From Flavobacteriales bacterium (GTDB lineage: Bacteria > Bacteroidota > Bacteroidia > Flavobacteriales_F > PHOS-HE28): a DNA stretch of 64,000 bases. A program made the translations under genes and the position numbers. How positions within the stretch are numbered: the first letter of the stretch is position 1; the number at the start of each line of letters is the position of its first letter. Shown one piece after another: positions 18,995 to 28,715 of the stretch. Location: contig JAGNSU010000011.1 of assembly GCA_017987895.1 (NCBI GenBank), forward strand, positions 1-64,000, given 5' to 3'. The notes under the pieces were generated by a model. It saw only the letters and a program-made list of their open reading frames with translations, made no database searches and was not told where the DNA came from.

Positions 18995-19555
18995 ATGAGC
19001 GACGTCACTACCGAGATCAAGACCGCCGAAGACCTGATGAGCAAGGCGGTCGACCATTTGGAGCATGAACTGACCAAGGTGCGCGCCGGCGCGGCGAACC
19101 CGGGGATGCTCGAAACCGTGCGTGTGGACTACTACGGCTCCATGGTACCGCTTTCGCAAGTGGCCTCGGTGAACACCGGTGATGCGCGTACACTCTTTGT
19201 AAAGCCCTGGGAGAAGAAGCTGATCGAGGCGATCGAGAAGGCCATCCTCGGCGCCAACCTCGGTTTCAACCCGAGCAACAATGGCGAGAGCGTGATCATC
19301 CACGTGCCCATGCTCACCGAGGAACGCCGCAAAGATCTCGTGAAGAGCGCGCACAAGGAGGCCGAACACGCGCGTGTGAGCATCCGCAGCATTCGCCAGA
19401 AGGCGATGGAGGCGATCAAGGCCGCCAAGAAGACCGGCCTGCCGGAGGACCATGCGAAGGGCCTTGAAGCCGATGTCGAAAAGCTCACCGCCACTTACAA
19501 CAAGAAGGTGGAGGAGCATATCGGGCGGAAGGAGAAGGACATTATGAAGGTCTGA
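18995..19555 (+). CDS. frr: Ribosome recycling factor
   Basis: 186 aa RRF, which with EF-G splits post-termination ribosomes. The N-terminal helix with HELTKVRAGAANPGMLETVRVDYYGS and the C-terminal domain with EERRKDLVKSAHKEAEHARVSIR are characteristic (each shown in part of the three-helix bundle). Normal length. It ends 3 nt before the start of the unrelated 425-aa gene. Confidence 0.97.
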   Translation: MSDVTTEIKTAEDLMSKAVDHLEHELTKVRAGAANPGMLETVRVDYYGSMVPLSQVASVNTGDARTLFVKPWEKKLIEAIEKAILGANLGFNPSNNGESVIIHVPMLTEERRKDLVKSAHKEAEHARVSIRSIRQKAMEAIKAAKKTGLPEDHAKGLEADVEKLTATYNKKVEEHIGRKEKDIMKV

Positions 19556-19558
19556 GTA

Positions 19559-20836
19559 TTGGGCAAAGGACTACGTGAACGATTCCATAGCTCTGTCCGT
19601 CGAGGGACTGGAGAGGCGGTCCTTCTGCTCAAACATCACCCACGGCTCAAGGCGGATGACGTCATAGTCAGCGCGTGTTTACATAACCACGCCTGGGATC
19701 CGCAGTGTGAAGGATCAAGGGCGGAGTATGCGATGCTGTTGGTTCAACACAGTGGTCGACCAGATAAGATCGCCGAGCGGGTCATTCGACGCTTGCGCCG
19801 TTCGCGTGCTGAAAGTTCTTGGGATACCGCACACCTACTACGCGTTTGCGGGCTACTGAACAGACTCGGTTTGGTGGAGGCTAGATCCGCCGTATTCGAC
19901 TTCTATCGTGGGTTTCACGATGTAGTACAGGCTCACGGTGAGCCCGACGAACTGGTCGAGTTCTTCGGTGAGGAAGGGCTGTTGGTTGCGGCCAGCACTA
20001 TCGGAAGCTCTTTGAACAAACACCGTGACATATGGGTGGATGACAGGTTGCTCGAGCTATTCAGTGAACGATATCCGGCGACCGATCCTGAGGCACTATT
20101 GTCTACTTATGCCCGACGGGACAGGGCGATCGCGGCGTATCTGAAAAGGGTCCGGAAATCACGGACACGGAGAAATGAGCGCTTTGAAATGCCCGTTCGA
20201 GACCTGACCTACTACCGCGCACTCATCGATACCGGGAAGCGGGTAGGACCTATTGGCACTCGGGCGAAACTTGGCAAAGAGGTGTTAGATGGACTATTTG
20301 CTGACTTCCGTGACGAAGCGGACAGTGCCAGATCTGTGCGCCTCGCTCGCCTCCTTCAGTACCACAGGATCAGCGGGGGCAAGGAGAAATTGCTTGTACT
20401 GGCTAAGCGCGAAGGAGTTCCAGAGCTTCGTGCGATGTGCAGGGCACTGAGCCATTTTAAGGATGACCGGATCCGAGAAATGGCTATGAAGGGGGTCAAG
20501 TCGGATAGGCACGTTCCGATATGGCTTGAGTTGTTGACGAAGAACTACAAGCACGGTGATGCCAATCTCATCGTGGGCTTGTTGAACAAATGCCGCACCT
20601 CAGATAGGATACATCAATTTGTATATCCCATAAAGAAGATCTACCGGAGCAGTTTGTCGGCCGAATGTCAGCGACCGCTTGAACTCCTCTATGAGCGAAC
20701 GAATTGTGGTATCTGCCGTGAGGGTTTGGTTCGGCTGCTCCGGCGATCGAAGTGCCTGAGCGAGCTTATTTGCTCCGAGCTGCGCTACGACAGCTATGAG
20801 GAGACGAGGAAGTTGGGCTTACGACTCAACAAATAG
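19559..20836 (+). CDS. Hypothetical 425-aa helical-repeat-like protein
   Basis: No family recognised with confidence. The protein appears mostly alpha-helical, rich in Arg, Leu and Glu, with short helix pairs suggestive of HEAT-like repeats, and has no signal peptide or membrane helix. An N-terminal stretch with ACLHNHAWDPQCEGSRAEY stands out as a possible family signature. The best start is TTG, 3 nt after frr, so translation may be coupled; no good ATG lies before residue 59. Codon use is visibly less GC-rich than in frr or pyrH, which suggests acquisition by transfer. It converges with the radical SAM gene with 4 nt between stops. Confidence 0.65.
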   Translation: MGKGLRERFHSSVRRGTGEAVLLLKHHPRLKADDVIVSACLHNHAWDPQCEGSRAEYAMLLVQHSGRPDKIAERVIRRLRRSRAESSWDTAHLLRVCGLLNRLGLVEARSAVFDFYRGFHDVVQAHGEPDELVEFFGEEGLLVAASTIGSSLNKHRDIWVDDRLLELFSERYPATDPEALLSTYARRDRAIAAYLKRVRKSRTRRNERFEMPVRDLTYYRALIDTGKRVGPIGTRAKLGKEVLDGLFADFRDEADSARSVRLARLLQYHRISGGKEKLLVLAKREGVPELRAMCRALSHFKDDRIREMAMKGVKSDRHVPIWLELLTKNYKHGDANLIVGLLNKCRTSDRIHQFVYPIKKIYRSSLSAECQRPLELLYERTNCGICREGLVRLLRRSKCLSELICSELRYDSYEETRKLGLRLNK

Positions 20837-20840
20837 GCGC

Positions 20841-21863
20841 CTATGCCCATACGGGGCTTCCCTCGCTGCAGTTCCTACACATCTCAATACTGCTGCGTGA
20901 GCGGAACAAGGTCTGCCTGAACTCATCGTAGGCCTCGCTCTGCCAGATCTCGCGGAAGGTCTGCGTGCGCAGGTCGCCCAGGACGTAATGCGCGTCCTTG
21001 TCGAAACAGCAGGGCACTACGCGCCCGTCCCAAGTGACCACGCAGCTGTGCCACATCTTCCAGCAGCGATCGTCCAAGGCGTTCTTCACCTCCCACACGC
21101 CATTGGGGTTCCGCCGGTAGCGCGCGTACTTGTCCTGCGTGGGGATCAGGGGGTGATCGTCCTTCGGATCGTAGATCTGCGCGGTCTTCAACCAGAGGTC
21201 ATCCACGCCGATACGCTTGGCCAGGGCACGTGCTTCGGGGATCTGATGTTCGTTGGGCCGCACCACCAGGAATTGGAACACCACGTGCGGTGTGCGGCTC
21301 TTGAGTTTCCGTTTCCACTTCACGACCCGCTCAGCGCCCTCGATCACCTTGCTCAACGTGCCCTCGATGCGGTACTGTGAATAGGTGTCCTGGTCGGTGC
21401 CGTCCAGGGAGATGATCAGGCGGGACAACCCGCTTCGTACTGTGGCTTCGGCCTTGGCTTCGTCCAGAAAATGCGCGTTGGTGCTCGTGGCGGTATAGAT
21501 GCCCTTGCCATGCGCGTAGCGCACCATGTCCAGGAACCCGGGATTGATGTAGGGTTCGCCCTGGAAGTAGAAGGTGAGTGCCCAGAGGTCCGGGGCCAGT
21601 TCATCGATCACCCGGGTGAAGAGGTCCTGTTTCAAATTGCCCGTGGGGCGCGTGAAGCTTCGTAAGCCACTTGGACATTCGGGGCAGCGCAGGTTGCACG
21701 CGGTGGTAGGTTCGATACTGATGCTGACCGGCAGCCCGCGCATCCGGGGCACACGTGTACGGCTCGCCTCTCGGAAACTGCTCCATACGTGCCATGCGTT
21801 GCGCGCACGGCGTCGATCCAACGTCCGGGCCCATTCCACCCCATCACGCAGCGGTGCGAGCAT
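20841..21863 (-). CDS. Radical SAM/SPASM domain protein
   Basis: 340 aa. The radical SAM CxxxCxxC motif is seen in CNLRCPEC (about residues 56-63), binding the SAM-cleaving 4Fe-4S cluster. The C-terminal SPASM-type region has cysteines in CWKMWHSC, VVPCCFDKD and MCRNCSEG, fitting an auxiliary FeS cluster. Related enzymes modify peptides or sugars, but the substrate is not evident here and no precursor peptide gene was seen nearby. ATG at 21861-21863 was preferred to the overlapping GTG one codon upstream. It is divergent from the DUF5686 gene. Confidence 0.82.
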   Translation of the reverse strand: MLAPLRDGVEWARTLDRRRARNAWHVWSSFREASRTRVPRMRGLPVSISIEPTTACNLRCPECPSGLRSFTRPTGNLKQDLFTRVIDELAPDLWALTFYFQGEPYINPGFLDMVRYAHGKGIYTATSTNAHFLDEAKAEATVRSGLSRLIISLDGTDQDTYSQYRIEGTLSKVIEGAERVVKWKRKLKSRTPHVVFQFLVVRPNEHQIPEARALAKRIGVDDLWLKTAQIYDPKDDHPLIPTQDKYARYRRNPNGVWEVKNALDDRCWKMWHSCVVTWDGRVVPCCFDKDAHYVLGDLRTQTFREIWQSEAYDEFRQTLFRSRSSIEMCRNCSEGSPVWA

Positions 21864-21869
21864 CACGCC

Positions 21870-21877
21870 GCAAGGTA
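21870..21877 (-). promoter_or_regulatory. Putative -7 element of the radical SAM gene
   Basis: Minus-strand TACCTTGC lies 6 nt before the ATG, implying a near-leaderless mRNA. Confidence 0.4.
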
Positions 21878-21897
21878 GCCCGCCTCATTGCGGCAGT

Positions 21898-21905
21898 TAC
21901 ATTTC
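21898..21905 (+). promoter_or_regulatory. Putative -7 element of the DUF5686 gene
   Basis: TACATTTC, 16 nt before the ATG, back-to-back with the radical SAM element about 20 nt away. Confidence 0.4.
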
Positions 21906-21921
21906 CGTCCGCATCCGTTCT

Positions 21922-24357
21922 ATGGGCGGAGCGCTCAACTCTGTGCGACGCTTACTCCTGTTGCTTTCCAGCGGCCTCGCGCTTTCCGCATCGCAAGGCC
22001 AGGTGCAGGTATCGGGTATTGTGCGCGATGCGCGGAGCGGAACACCGATCGCCTTCGCCAATCTGCTTGCCGAGGGCGAACGTGTAGGGGCTTCGTCGGA
22101 TATCGATGGACGCTTCATCATGATGGTGTCTGCGTTCCCAGCCGTTGTCCGCGTGAGTTGTGTCGGCTACGTTCCCGCACGATCGGTCTGGGAGGGTCCA
22201 GGTCCCTTCGAGGTCGTCTTGGCGCCGAGCATGGAACAACTCTCGCCGGTGGACATCAACCCCGAAGAGAACCCGGCGCACAGGATCATCGAAAAGGCGA
22301 CCGCCAACCGCCGCATGAACGACGGCATGGGGCACCATGCTCACCGGTACCGGGCCTACAGCAAAACGATCTTCACCCTTGCGGTGGACAGCGCCCTTTT
22401 GAACGACACCGCGCGGATCGCAGCGCTGCCGGAACAAGACCGTGATGCGGTGCGCTTCGCCGTCCGCCAGCACATTTTGCTCATGGAAAGCGCCACGCGC
22501 TGCACCAGCGATCCGCCCAGGCGGCGCACCGAGGAGGTGCTCGCCATGCGCGTGAGCGGGTTGGAGGATCCCTCATTGCTCGCGCTCGCGGCCTCCAGCC
22601 GAAGCTGGTCGATCTATGATGCGGAGATCGCGCTCAACGAACGCCGCTTTCCCGGCCCGCTCGCACCGGGAAGCACCAAGCGCTACTTCTTTCTGATCGC
22701 TGACACGCTGTATGCGGAAGGGGACACGGTGTTCGTGCTGCGTTTCCGGCCCCGCACCGGCCAACCTTTCGATGGCCTGCAAGGCCAACTCGCCATCCAT
22801 TCCGCGAGCTATGCGGTGCAGCATGTGGTGGCTGAACCGGTGGAACAGCGGGCCAGCTTGGGCATGCGCATGCGGCAGCTCCATCAACGCGTGGGTGATA
22901 CCTGGTTCCCCGTGCAGGTGGAGAACACGCTCTATCTGGACCTGCTCCAGATGGAGAGCTACAAGCTGATGGGTCTAGCGCGTATGGACCTTTCGGACAT
23001 CGAGACCGATGTGGTGCTCACGGCGCGCGAACTGCATGGCACCGACCTCGTGGCCGATCACATGGTGACCCGTGCCACCCAGGCCTACTGGGACAGCTTG
23101 CGTTCCGTACCCTTGGACAGCAAGGACCGCTTGACGTACCGCACTATCGACAGCCTTGGCCGGGCTGAAGGACTGGACCGTACGCTGAAGGTGTTGGATG
23201 CGCTGGCGCGCGGTGCGATCCCCTACGGCCCGGTCGAATTCCCGCTGGACCGGATCGTGCGCTACAATGGGTACGAAGGTTTCCGGTTGGGCTTGGGCAT
23301 CCGCACCAACGAACGTTTGAGCCGCAGGCTCCAGGTGGGGGGCTATGGTGCCTATGGGACCATGGACAGGGCAACGAAGTACGGCGGGGAGTTGACCGTT
23401 CGCCCCTGGCCCTCCCGCGATGCGGAATTGCGTGTGAACTATGCGAACGATGTGGCCGAGACCGGGGGTTGGGCTTTCGCTTCGCCACGGTCGTTCCTTT
23501 CCGAGGAGAGCTATCGCCTGCTGTATGTAACGCGCATGGATGCGGTGGAACGCTACGCGGCGGAGGCTGGGATCCGGATCTTCCGGGACCTGAAATTCTG
23601 GCTTGGCACCGAGCGCGCTCTGCGCGTGGACAGGACCGGGTACAGCTACGCTGAGGTCCCTGCGGAAGGGGTGGTCCTTCATCGCAGCAGTTACTTGACC
23701 GGAGCCGTCATCTTCGGGCTGCGCTATTCTTTTGGGGAGCGGGGTGCGCGGCTACCGGGCCGCTATGTGGTCACAGACCCGGGAGGGCCGGTGGTGCAGC
23801 TAACAGCATGGCGCGCGTTGAACGGGCTTTGGGAAGGGGAGTGGGATAGCTGGCGCGTGGTGGCACAGGCGGAACACACCTTCCGTCACGGTATGAAGGC
23901 CCTTACACTGCGGGTGGTCGGTGCCATGGCCGATCCCCAGGCGCCCGCCCCGTTCCTCTTCAACCTGCACGGTACGTATGAGCGGGACCTTTCCGTGGCC
24001 ACGCCGTTCGCTTTCGAGACGATGCGTCCCAACGAGTTCGTCGCCGACCGTTCCATTATGGCGCATGTACGTCTCGGTCTCGGGCCGGTGCTTTGGCGCA
24101 GCAAGTACTCCCGCCCCGCGCTCATGCTCATTGGCAGCGCGGCGATAGGGGATCTGGACCATCCCGAGCGGCATGTGGGCTGGGATATCACTACGCCGAA
24201 GCTGGGTTTCTACGAAGCTGCTGCCCAACTGAACAACCTTCTACGCAGCGGTATCGCGGGTCTTGGCCTTTTGGTGGCTTACAGGTTGGGGCCCTACACT
24301 TTCGGCGCGTTCGAGGACGATGTAGCCGCCAAGATCTCCCTGTCCTTGAGCCTTTGA
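21922..24357 (+). CDS. DUF5686 family protein with carboxypeptidase-regulatory-like domain
   Basis: 811 aa envelope protein. A signal peptide (about residues 1-27, ending in SASQGQ) is followed by a carboxypeptidase D regulatory-like beta domain (VSGIVRDARSGTPIAFANL). The long remainder has the DUF5686 pattern, with ENPAHRIIEKATANR after the first domain and a C-terminal half of alternating beta strands that probably forms an outer-membrane barrel (ending KISLSLSL). The family is confined largely to Bacteroidota and is related in layout to TonB-dependent receptors, but its role is not established. It is followed by a terminator hairpin. Confidence 0.82.
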   Translation: MGGALNSVRRLLLLLSSGLALSASQGQVQVSGIVRDARSGTPIAFANLLAEGERVGASSDIDGRFIMMVSAFPAVVRVSCVGYVPARSVWEGPGPFEVVLAPSMEQLSPVDINPEENPAHRIIEKATANRRMNDGMGHHAHRYRAYSKTIFTLAVDSALLNDTARIAALPEQDRDAVRFAVRQHILLMESATRCTSDPPRRRTEEVLAMRVSGLEDPSLLALAASSRSWSIYDAEIALNERRFPGPLAPGSTKRYFFLIADTLYAEGDTVFVLRFRPRTGQPFDGLQGQLAIHSASYAVQHVVAEPVEQRASLGMRMRQLHQRVGDTWFPVQVENTLYLDLLQMESYKLMGLARMDLSDIETDVVLTARELHGTDLVADHMVTRATQAYWDSLRSVPLDSKDRLTYRTIDSLGRAEGLDRTLKVLDALARGAIPYGPVEFPLDRIVRYNGYEGFRLGLGIRTNERLSRRLQVGGYGAYGTMDRATKYGGELTVRPWPSRDAELRVNYANDVAETGGWAFASPRSFLSEESYRLLYVTRMDAVERYAAEAGIRIFRDLKFWLGTERALRVDRTGYSYAEVPAEGVVLHRSSYLTGAVIFGLRYSFGERGARLPGRYVVTDPGGPVVQLTAWRALNGLWEGEWDSWRVVAQAEHTFRHGMKALTLRVVGAMADPQAPAPFLFNLHGTYERDLSVATPFAFETMRPNEFVADRSIMAHVRLGLGPVLWRSKYSRPALMLIGSAAIGDLDHPERHVGWDITTPKLGFYEAAAQLNNLLRSGIAGLGLLVAYRLGPYTFGAFEDDVAAKISLSLSL

Positions 24358-24388
24358 CCTCGCTTCCGGACCTCCGCCGTGGATCTCG

Positions 24389-24396
24389 TTCCTTTG
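24389..24396 (+). promoter_or_regulatory. Putative -7 element upstream of the RND exporter operon
   Basis: TTCCTTTG matches TAnnTTTG at all but one defined position. It lies upstream of the terminator-like hairpin at 24405, so a transcript from here would start with that hairpin. Confidence 0.35.
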
Positions 24397-24404
24397 TACG
24401 GATA

Positions 24405-24431
24405 GGCCCCGGCACGGTCCGGGGCCTTTTT
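24405..24431 (+). terminator. Intrinsic terminator (or leader hairpin) between DUF5686 and RND genes
   Basis: GGCCCCGG-cacggt-CCGGGGCC forms a perfect 8-bp GC stem followed by TTTTTG. The T-tract ends 11 nt before the next ATG, so the hairpin is both a plausible terminator of the DUF5686 gene and part of the immediate leader of the exporter gene. Confidence 0.85.
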
Positions 24432-24441
24432 GTCCGATAGC

Positions 24442-26877
24442 ATGTGGGCTTGGCTGGCCAGTAGGATCCTCCGCAATCGTGTCGCCGTTCTGGTGGCTGT
24501 TGGTTTGCTCACCGTTTGGTCGGCGTGGGAGGCCACCCATATCGGCATGGAGTACAAGCATGGCGGCCTGCTCCCCAAGTCGGATAGTGCGTACGTCGAG
24601 TACGGCCGTTTTCTCACCAATTTCAGCGAGGACGGCAATGTGCTGGTGATCGGCACCCAGGGTCCCCAGCTCTACACGCCGGCCGCCTTCACCGCCTGGC
24701 GCCAATTGGGCGATGACCTCAAGGCCATCGACGGCATCGATTCGGTCTTCAGTGAGGCGCATCTGTTCGAACTGGTCCGCGACGACAGTTTGATGCGTTT
24801 CCGGGTGGCACCGGTGGTGAAAGAAATGCCCAAGGACCAGGGGGCCATGGATTCCTTGCTGGTCCGGATCCGTGCACTACCCTTCTATCGGGGCCTGCTC
24901 TACAACGACAGCACCCAGGCCAGCCTGATGATGGTGTTCGTGAACGCGGCGCGGTTCAACAGCGCGGAACGCGGTGATGTGGTGGACCGCGTGGCCGACC
25001 GTGCAAAGCGCTTTGAGACGGAGCAGGGCCTTGCCGTCCATCTCAGCGGACTTCCCTACATCCGCGTGCGCACCACCGGTATGGTGCAGGCCGAGATGCC
25101 CGTGTTCATGGTTATGAGCATGAGCGTTTGTGCCCTGCTGTTGCTCCTGTTCTTCCGCAGTTGGCGCGTGATGATGATCTGCATGGCCGTAGTGGCCATC
25201 AGCGTGGTGTGGAGCTTCGGCGCCATGGGCTTCATGGGCTACCACGTCACCATCCTCATGAGCGTGATCGCCCCGCTGGTGATCGTGACCGGCGTGCCCA
25301 ACTGCGTGTTCCTAATCAACGCGTACCACTACGAGTATGTGCGCCACGGCAACAAGGTGAAGGCGTTGCAACGCGTCATCAGCCGCATCGGTGCGGCCGC
25401 TTTCCTCACCAACGCCACCACGGCGGTCGGTTTCACCACGTTCTGCTTCACCTACAGCCGCACGCTCCAGGAATTCGGGTTGATCGCCACTTACGGCATC
25501 ATGGTGCTATGGGCCCTCAGCATGCTGCTGATCCCCGTGATCCTGAGCTACATGCCCGCGCCCATCCCACGTCACCTCCTGCATTTGGAGCGGCGCTGGC
25601 TGGACCGCGCGGTGGAGTGGATCGTGCGCACCGTACGCGATCGTCGCCCCCTGATCTACGCCGTGACCACCCTTGTGTTCGTCGTGTCCCTCTTCGGCAT
25701 GCTACGCTTGCGCGATGAGAGCCGCATTGTGGACGACCTGCCCAAGGACGATCCCGTGCTCACGGACCTCCGCTTCTTCGAAAGGAACTTCAAAGGCGTG
25801 ATGCCCCTGGAGATCGTCATTGACACGAAGAAGAAGAACGGCGTGTTCCGCGATGCGACACTGAAGCGCATCGACGAGCTCAGTGATTCGCTCGCGACCT
25901 ACCCTGAGTTCTCCCGTCCGCTCAGCATCGCCGATGCGGTCAAGTTCACGCGCCAGGCGTTCTATGGCGGCGATCCGGCGATGTACGGCCTGCTCACTTC
26001 CACGGACAAGACCTTCATCGCTCCGTACGTGGAGAACCTCGGCTCCAAACAAAGCGTGGCCAAGGCCTTCGTGGACAGCAGCCGCTCCACCACCCGCATG
26101 ACCGTGCAGATGGCGGATGTGGGCACGCAAAGGATGGAGGTCCTGCTCGCCGAACTGCGGGTGCAAGTGGACAGCATCTTCGAGCCGGACAAGTACGATG
26201 TCACCATGACCGGCACCAGTGTGGTCTTCCTCAAAGGCAGCGGCTATTTGGTGAGCAACCTCGTGATCAGCCTCTTCTGGGCCGTGGTGCTCATCGTCGG
26301 CATGATGGCCTTGCTCTTCAACTCGCTGCGCATCCTGGTGGTCTCGCTCATCCCCAACCTCATCCCGCTCGTGGTCACGGCGGGTCTCATGGGCTTCTTG
26401 CACATCCCCATCAAGCCCAGCACCATCCTCGTATTCGGCATCGCGCTGGGCATCGCGGTGGATAACGCCATCCACTTTCTCGCCCGTTACCGGCTGGAAC
26501 TGCGACTTACCGGGAACGACCTGAAGCGTAGCGTGGACCTTGCCACACGCGAAGTGAGCGTGGGAATCATCTACACTAGCGTGGTCCTCCTCGCCGGCTT
26601 CAGCATGTTCGCCTTCTCACATTTCGGGGGTATCCAAGCGCTCGGGGTACTCACCACCCTTACGTTGCTCGTGGCCATGTTCACCAATTTGCTGGTGCTG
26701 CCGTCGCTCTTGATCTCGTTCAACAAGTCGCTCATGACCAAAGCCTTCCAGGAGCCGTTGCTCGACATCCTCGATGAGGAGGAGGACATCGACCTGATGG
26801 AACTGAAGTTGGAGCCCAGCGCACGCACTCCACGGCCGACCCCCGATCCCCCCACCGCACACGACGACGACGAATGA
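24442..26877 (+). CDS. RND/MMPL family transporter
   Basis: 811 aa with the duplicated RND layout: TM1 (about 14-32), a periplasmic domain, a cluster of five or six helices (about 215-370), then TM7 (about 400-420), a second periplasmic domain and a second helix cluster (about 605-755). [19 protein letters not shown] in the second half carries the intramembrane Asp typical of proton-coupled MMPL/HAE3 exporters. An acidic, Pro-rich tail follows. Cargo is unknown; lipid or hopanoid-like substrates are usual for this clade. ATG preferred over a TTG four codons earlier. Overlaps rfbA by ATGA. Confidence 0.85.
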   Translation: MWAWLASRILRNRVAVLVAVGLLTVWSAWEATHIGMEYKHGGLLPKSDSAYVEYGRFLTNFSEDGNVLVIGTQGPQLYTPAAFTAWRQLGDDLKAIDGIDSVFSEAHLFELVRDDSLMRFRVAPVVKEMPKDQGAMDSLLVRIRALPFYRGLLYNDSTQASLMMVFVNAARFNSAERGDVVDRVADRAKRFETEQGLAVHLSGLPYIRVRTTGMVQAEMPVFMVMSMSVCALLLLLFFRSWRVMMICMAVVAISVVWSFGAMGFMGYHVTILMSVIAPLVIVTGVPNCVFLINAYHYEYVRHGNKVKALQRVISRIGAAAFLTNATTAVGFTTFCFTYSRTLQEFGLIATYGIMVLWALSMLLIPVILSYMPAPIPRHLLHLERRWLDRAVEWIVRTVRDRRPLIYAVTTLVFVVSLFGMLRLRDESRIVDDLPKDDPVLTDLRFFERNFKGVMPLEIVIDTKKKNGVFRDATLKRIDELSDSLATYPEFSRPLSIADAVKFTRQAFYGGDPAMYGLLTSTDKTFIAPYVENLGSKQSVAKAFVDSSRSTTRMTVQMADVGTQRMEVLLAELRVQVDSIFEPDKYDVTMTGTSVVFLKGSGYLVSNLVISLFWAVVLIVGMMALLFNSLRILVVSLIPNLIPLVVTAGLMGFLHIPIKPSTILVFGIALGIAVDNAIHFLARYRLELRLTGNDLKRSVDLATREVSVGIIYTSVVLLAGFSMFAFSHFGGIQALGVLTTLTLLVAMFTNLLVLPSLLISFNKSLMTKAFQEPLLDILDEEEDIDLMELKLEPSARTPRPTPDPPTAHDDDE

Positions 26878-27743
26878 AAGGCATCATCCTGGCCGGTGGT
26901 TCCGGCACGCGGTTGCACCCGTTGACGCTGGCCGTGAGCAAACAGCTCATGCCCGTGTACGACAAGCCGATGATCTACTACCCGCTGAGCACTCTGATGG
27001 CCGCGGGCATACGCGAGGTGCTCATCATCAGTACGCCCCATGATCTGCCCAGCTTCCGCAAGCTGCTCGGCGATGGCCACCACCTCGGTTGTTCCTTCTC
27101 TTATGCGGAGCAACAAGTTCCCAATGGGCTCGCACAAGCCTTCGTGATCGGCCGCGAGTTCGTGGGCGGGGACAGCGTGGCCTTGATCCTCGGCGACAAC
27201 ATTTTCCACGGTAGCGGGCTCGGCACCAAGCTCATGGACCACTCCCATGTGGAAGGCGGCCTGGTGTTCGCCTACCGCGTGAGCGATCCCGAGCGGTACG
27301 GTGTGGTGGAGTTCGATGATCACTTCAACGCGAAGAGCATCGAGGAGAAACCGGCGAAGCCCAAGAGCAATTTCGCCGTGCCGGGGCTGTACTTCTATGA
27401 CAACAGCGTGCTGGATATCGCTGCGCAGCTGAAGCCCAGCGCGCGTGGGGAATACGAGATCACGGACGTGAACCGCGAATACCTGCGTCAGGGCCGCTTG
27501 AAAGTGAACGTTTTGGACCGGGGTACCGCCTGGCTCGATACCGGGACCTTCGAAAGTCTGATGCAAGCCGGACAGTACGTACAGGTGATCGAGGAGCGGC
27601 AGGGTCGCCGCATCGGCTGTATCGAAGAGGTGGCCTTCCGCCGCGGTTTCATCGATGCGGCACGGTTGAAGGTCATCGCGGAACCGTTGCGCAAGAGCGG
27701 CTACGGGGAGTATCTCATCGCCGTGGCCGAAGGCCGTGCTTGA
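26874..27743 (+). CDS. rfbA: Glucose-1-phosphate thymidylyltransferase
   Basis: 289 aa nucleotidyltransferase that makes dTDP-glucose, the first step to dTDP-rhamnose for surface glycans. The N-terminal signature [20 protein letters not shown] and the catalytic-site segments [29 protein letters not shown] and [13 protein letters not shown] are all present. Overlaps the RND gene by 4 nt and is followed 3 nt later by a polyprenyl synthase. No rfbB/C/D is adjacent, so the rest of the pathway lies elsewhere. Confidence 0.95.
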   Translation: MKGIILAGGSGTRLHPLTLAVSKQLMPVYDKPMIYYPLSTLMAAGIREVLIISTPHDLPSFRKLLGDGHHLGCSFSYAEQQVPNGLAQAFVIGREFVGGDSVALILGDNIFHGSGLGTKLMDHSHVEGGLVFAYRVSDPERYGVVEFDDHFNAKSIEEKPAKPKSNFAVPGLYFYDNSVLDIAAQLKPSARGEYEITDVNREYLRQGRLKVNVLDRGTAWLDTGTFESLMQAGQYVQVIEERQGRRIGCIEEVAFRRGFIDAARLKVIAEPLRKSGYGEYLIAVAEGRA

Positions 27744-27746
27744 TCG

Positions 27747-28715
27747 ATGGCCGCGCGTACCATCACATCCGCCGACGTTCTTCGTGTGCGCTTCGAGAAA
27801 CACGCGGAGGTTTGGATCGCCGCGCTTCCGTCGCTGGCCTTGTACGCGCCCATGGCCTACCTCATGCGCCTTCCGGCGAAGCGGGTCCGGCCCGTGGCGG
27901 TGCTCATGGGCTGCGAACTCTTCGGGGGCGAGGTGGAGCGTGCGCTGGACGAGGCGCTCGGAATCGAGCTCTTCCACAACTTCACGTTGATGCACGATGA
28001 CATCATGGACCATGCCCCGCTCCGGCGCGGGCAGCCAACGGTGCATGCGAAGTGGGATGTGAACACCGCCATCCTCAGTGGCGACGCGATGTTGGTGAAG
28101 GCCTATCAGCTCATGGGCCGCCATCCCAAGGTACTCGCCCTGTTCAGCCAACACGCGCTAGGCGTCTGTGAGGGCCAACAGTTGGATATGGAGTTCGAAA
28201 CGCGCCACGATGTGGGCACGGACGAATACCTGGAGATGATCCGCTTGAAGACCGCTGTGTTGTTGCGTTGTGCTCTGCAGACAGGCGCGCTTGTGGCGGG
28301 TGCTTCGGAAGAACAAGCGGCTCGGCTAGGCACCTTCGGCGAAGAACTAGGACTCGCCTTCCAGTTGCGTGATGATCTCCTCGATGCCTTCGGTGATCCT
28401 AAGAAGGTGGGCAAGCAGCAAGGCGGTGATCTGCGTGCCGGGAAGAAGACCTGGATCTTGATCCGTGCGTTGGCATTGAGCGATGCCGTCGGCGGATCCG
28501 AGTTGCGCGACGAGCTGGGCCGCCCATCCTCCGAACGCGATGTGCCACGCATGCTGGGCGTGCTGCATGAACTCGATCTGCCCGCGCTCGCTGCGGACGA
28601 GGTGGACCGCCATCATCAGAACGCGGTGGCTGCACTTGATGAGGTCGCGGTATCGGATGATCGGAAAGAAGCGTTGCGTGCGCTGGCGGCCTCACTCTTG
28701 CAACGGGCGAGCTAG
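27747..28715 (+). CDS. Polyprenyl (geranylgeranyl/farnesyl-type) diphosphate synthase
   Basis: 322 aa trans-prenyltransferase. The first Asp-rich motif is DDIMD in LMHDDIMDHAPLRRGQPTVH (about residue 87) and the second DDLLD in FQLRDDLLDAFGDPKKVGKQQGG (about 210). KRVRP near 50 binds the diphosphate. Residues just before the first motif set chain length, but product length cannot be read reliably. Tight spacing behind the RND exporter and rfbA suggests one transcript. Its stop codon overlaps the stop of the convergent SDR gene in the palindrome CTAG. Confidence 0.9.
   Translation: MAARTITSADVLRVRFEKHAEVWIAALPSLALYAPMAYLMRLPAKRVRPVAVLMGCELFGGEVERALDEALGIELFHNFTLMHDDIMDHAPLRRGQPTVHAKWDVNTAILSGDAMLVKAYQLMGRHPKVLALFSQHALGVCEGQQLDMEFETRHDVGTDEYLEMIRLKTAVLLRCALQTGALVAGASEEQAARLGTFGEELGLAFQLRDDLLDAFGDPKKVGKQQGGDLRAGKKTWILIRALALSDAVGGSELRDELGRPSSERDVPRMLGVLHELDLPALAADEVDRHHQNAVAALDEVAVSDDRKEALRALAASLLQRAS

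Noticed and set aside
26571-28154. 527-codon minus-strand open frame across the RND, rfbA and prenyl synthase genes
   Set aside because: It runs through three recognisable genes in antisense and shows no domain.
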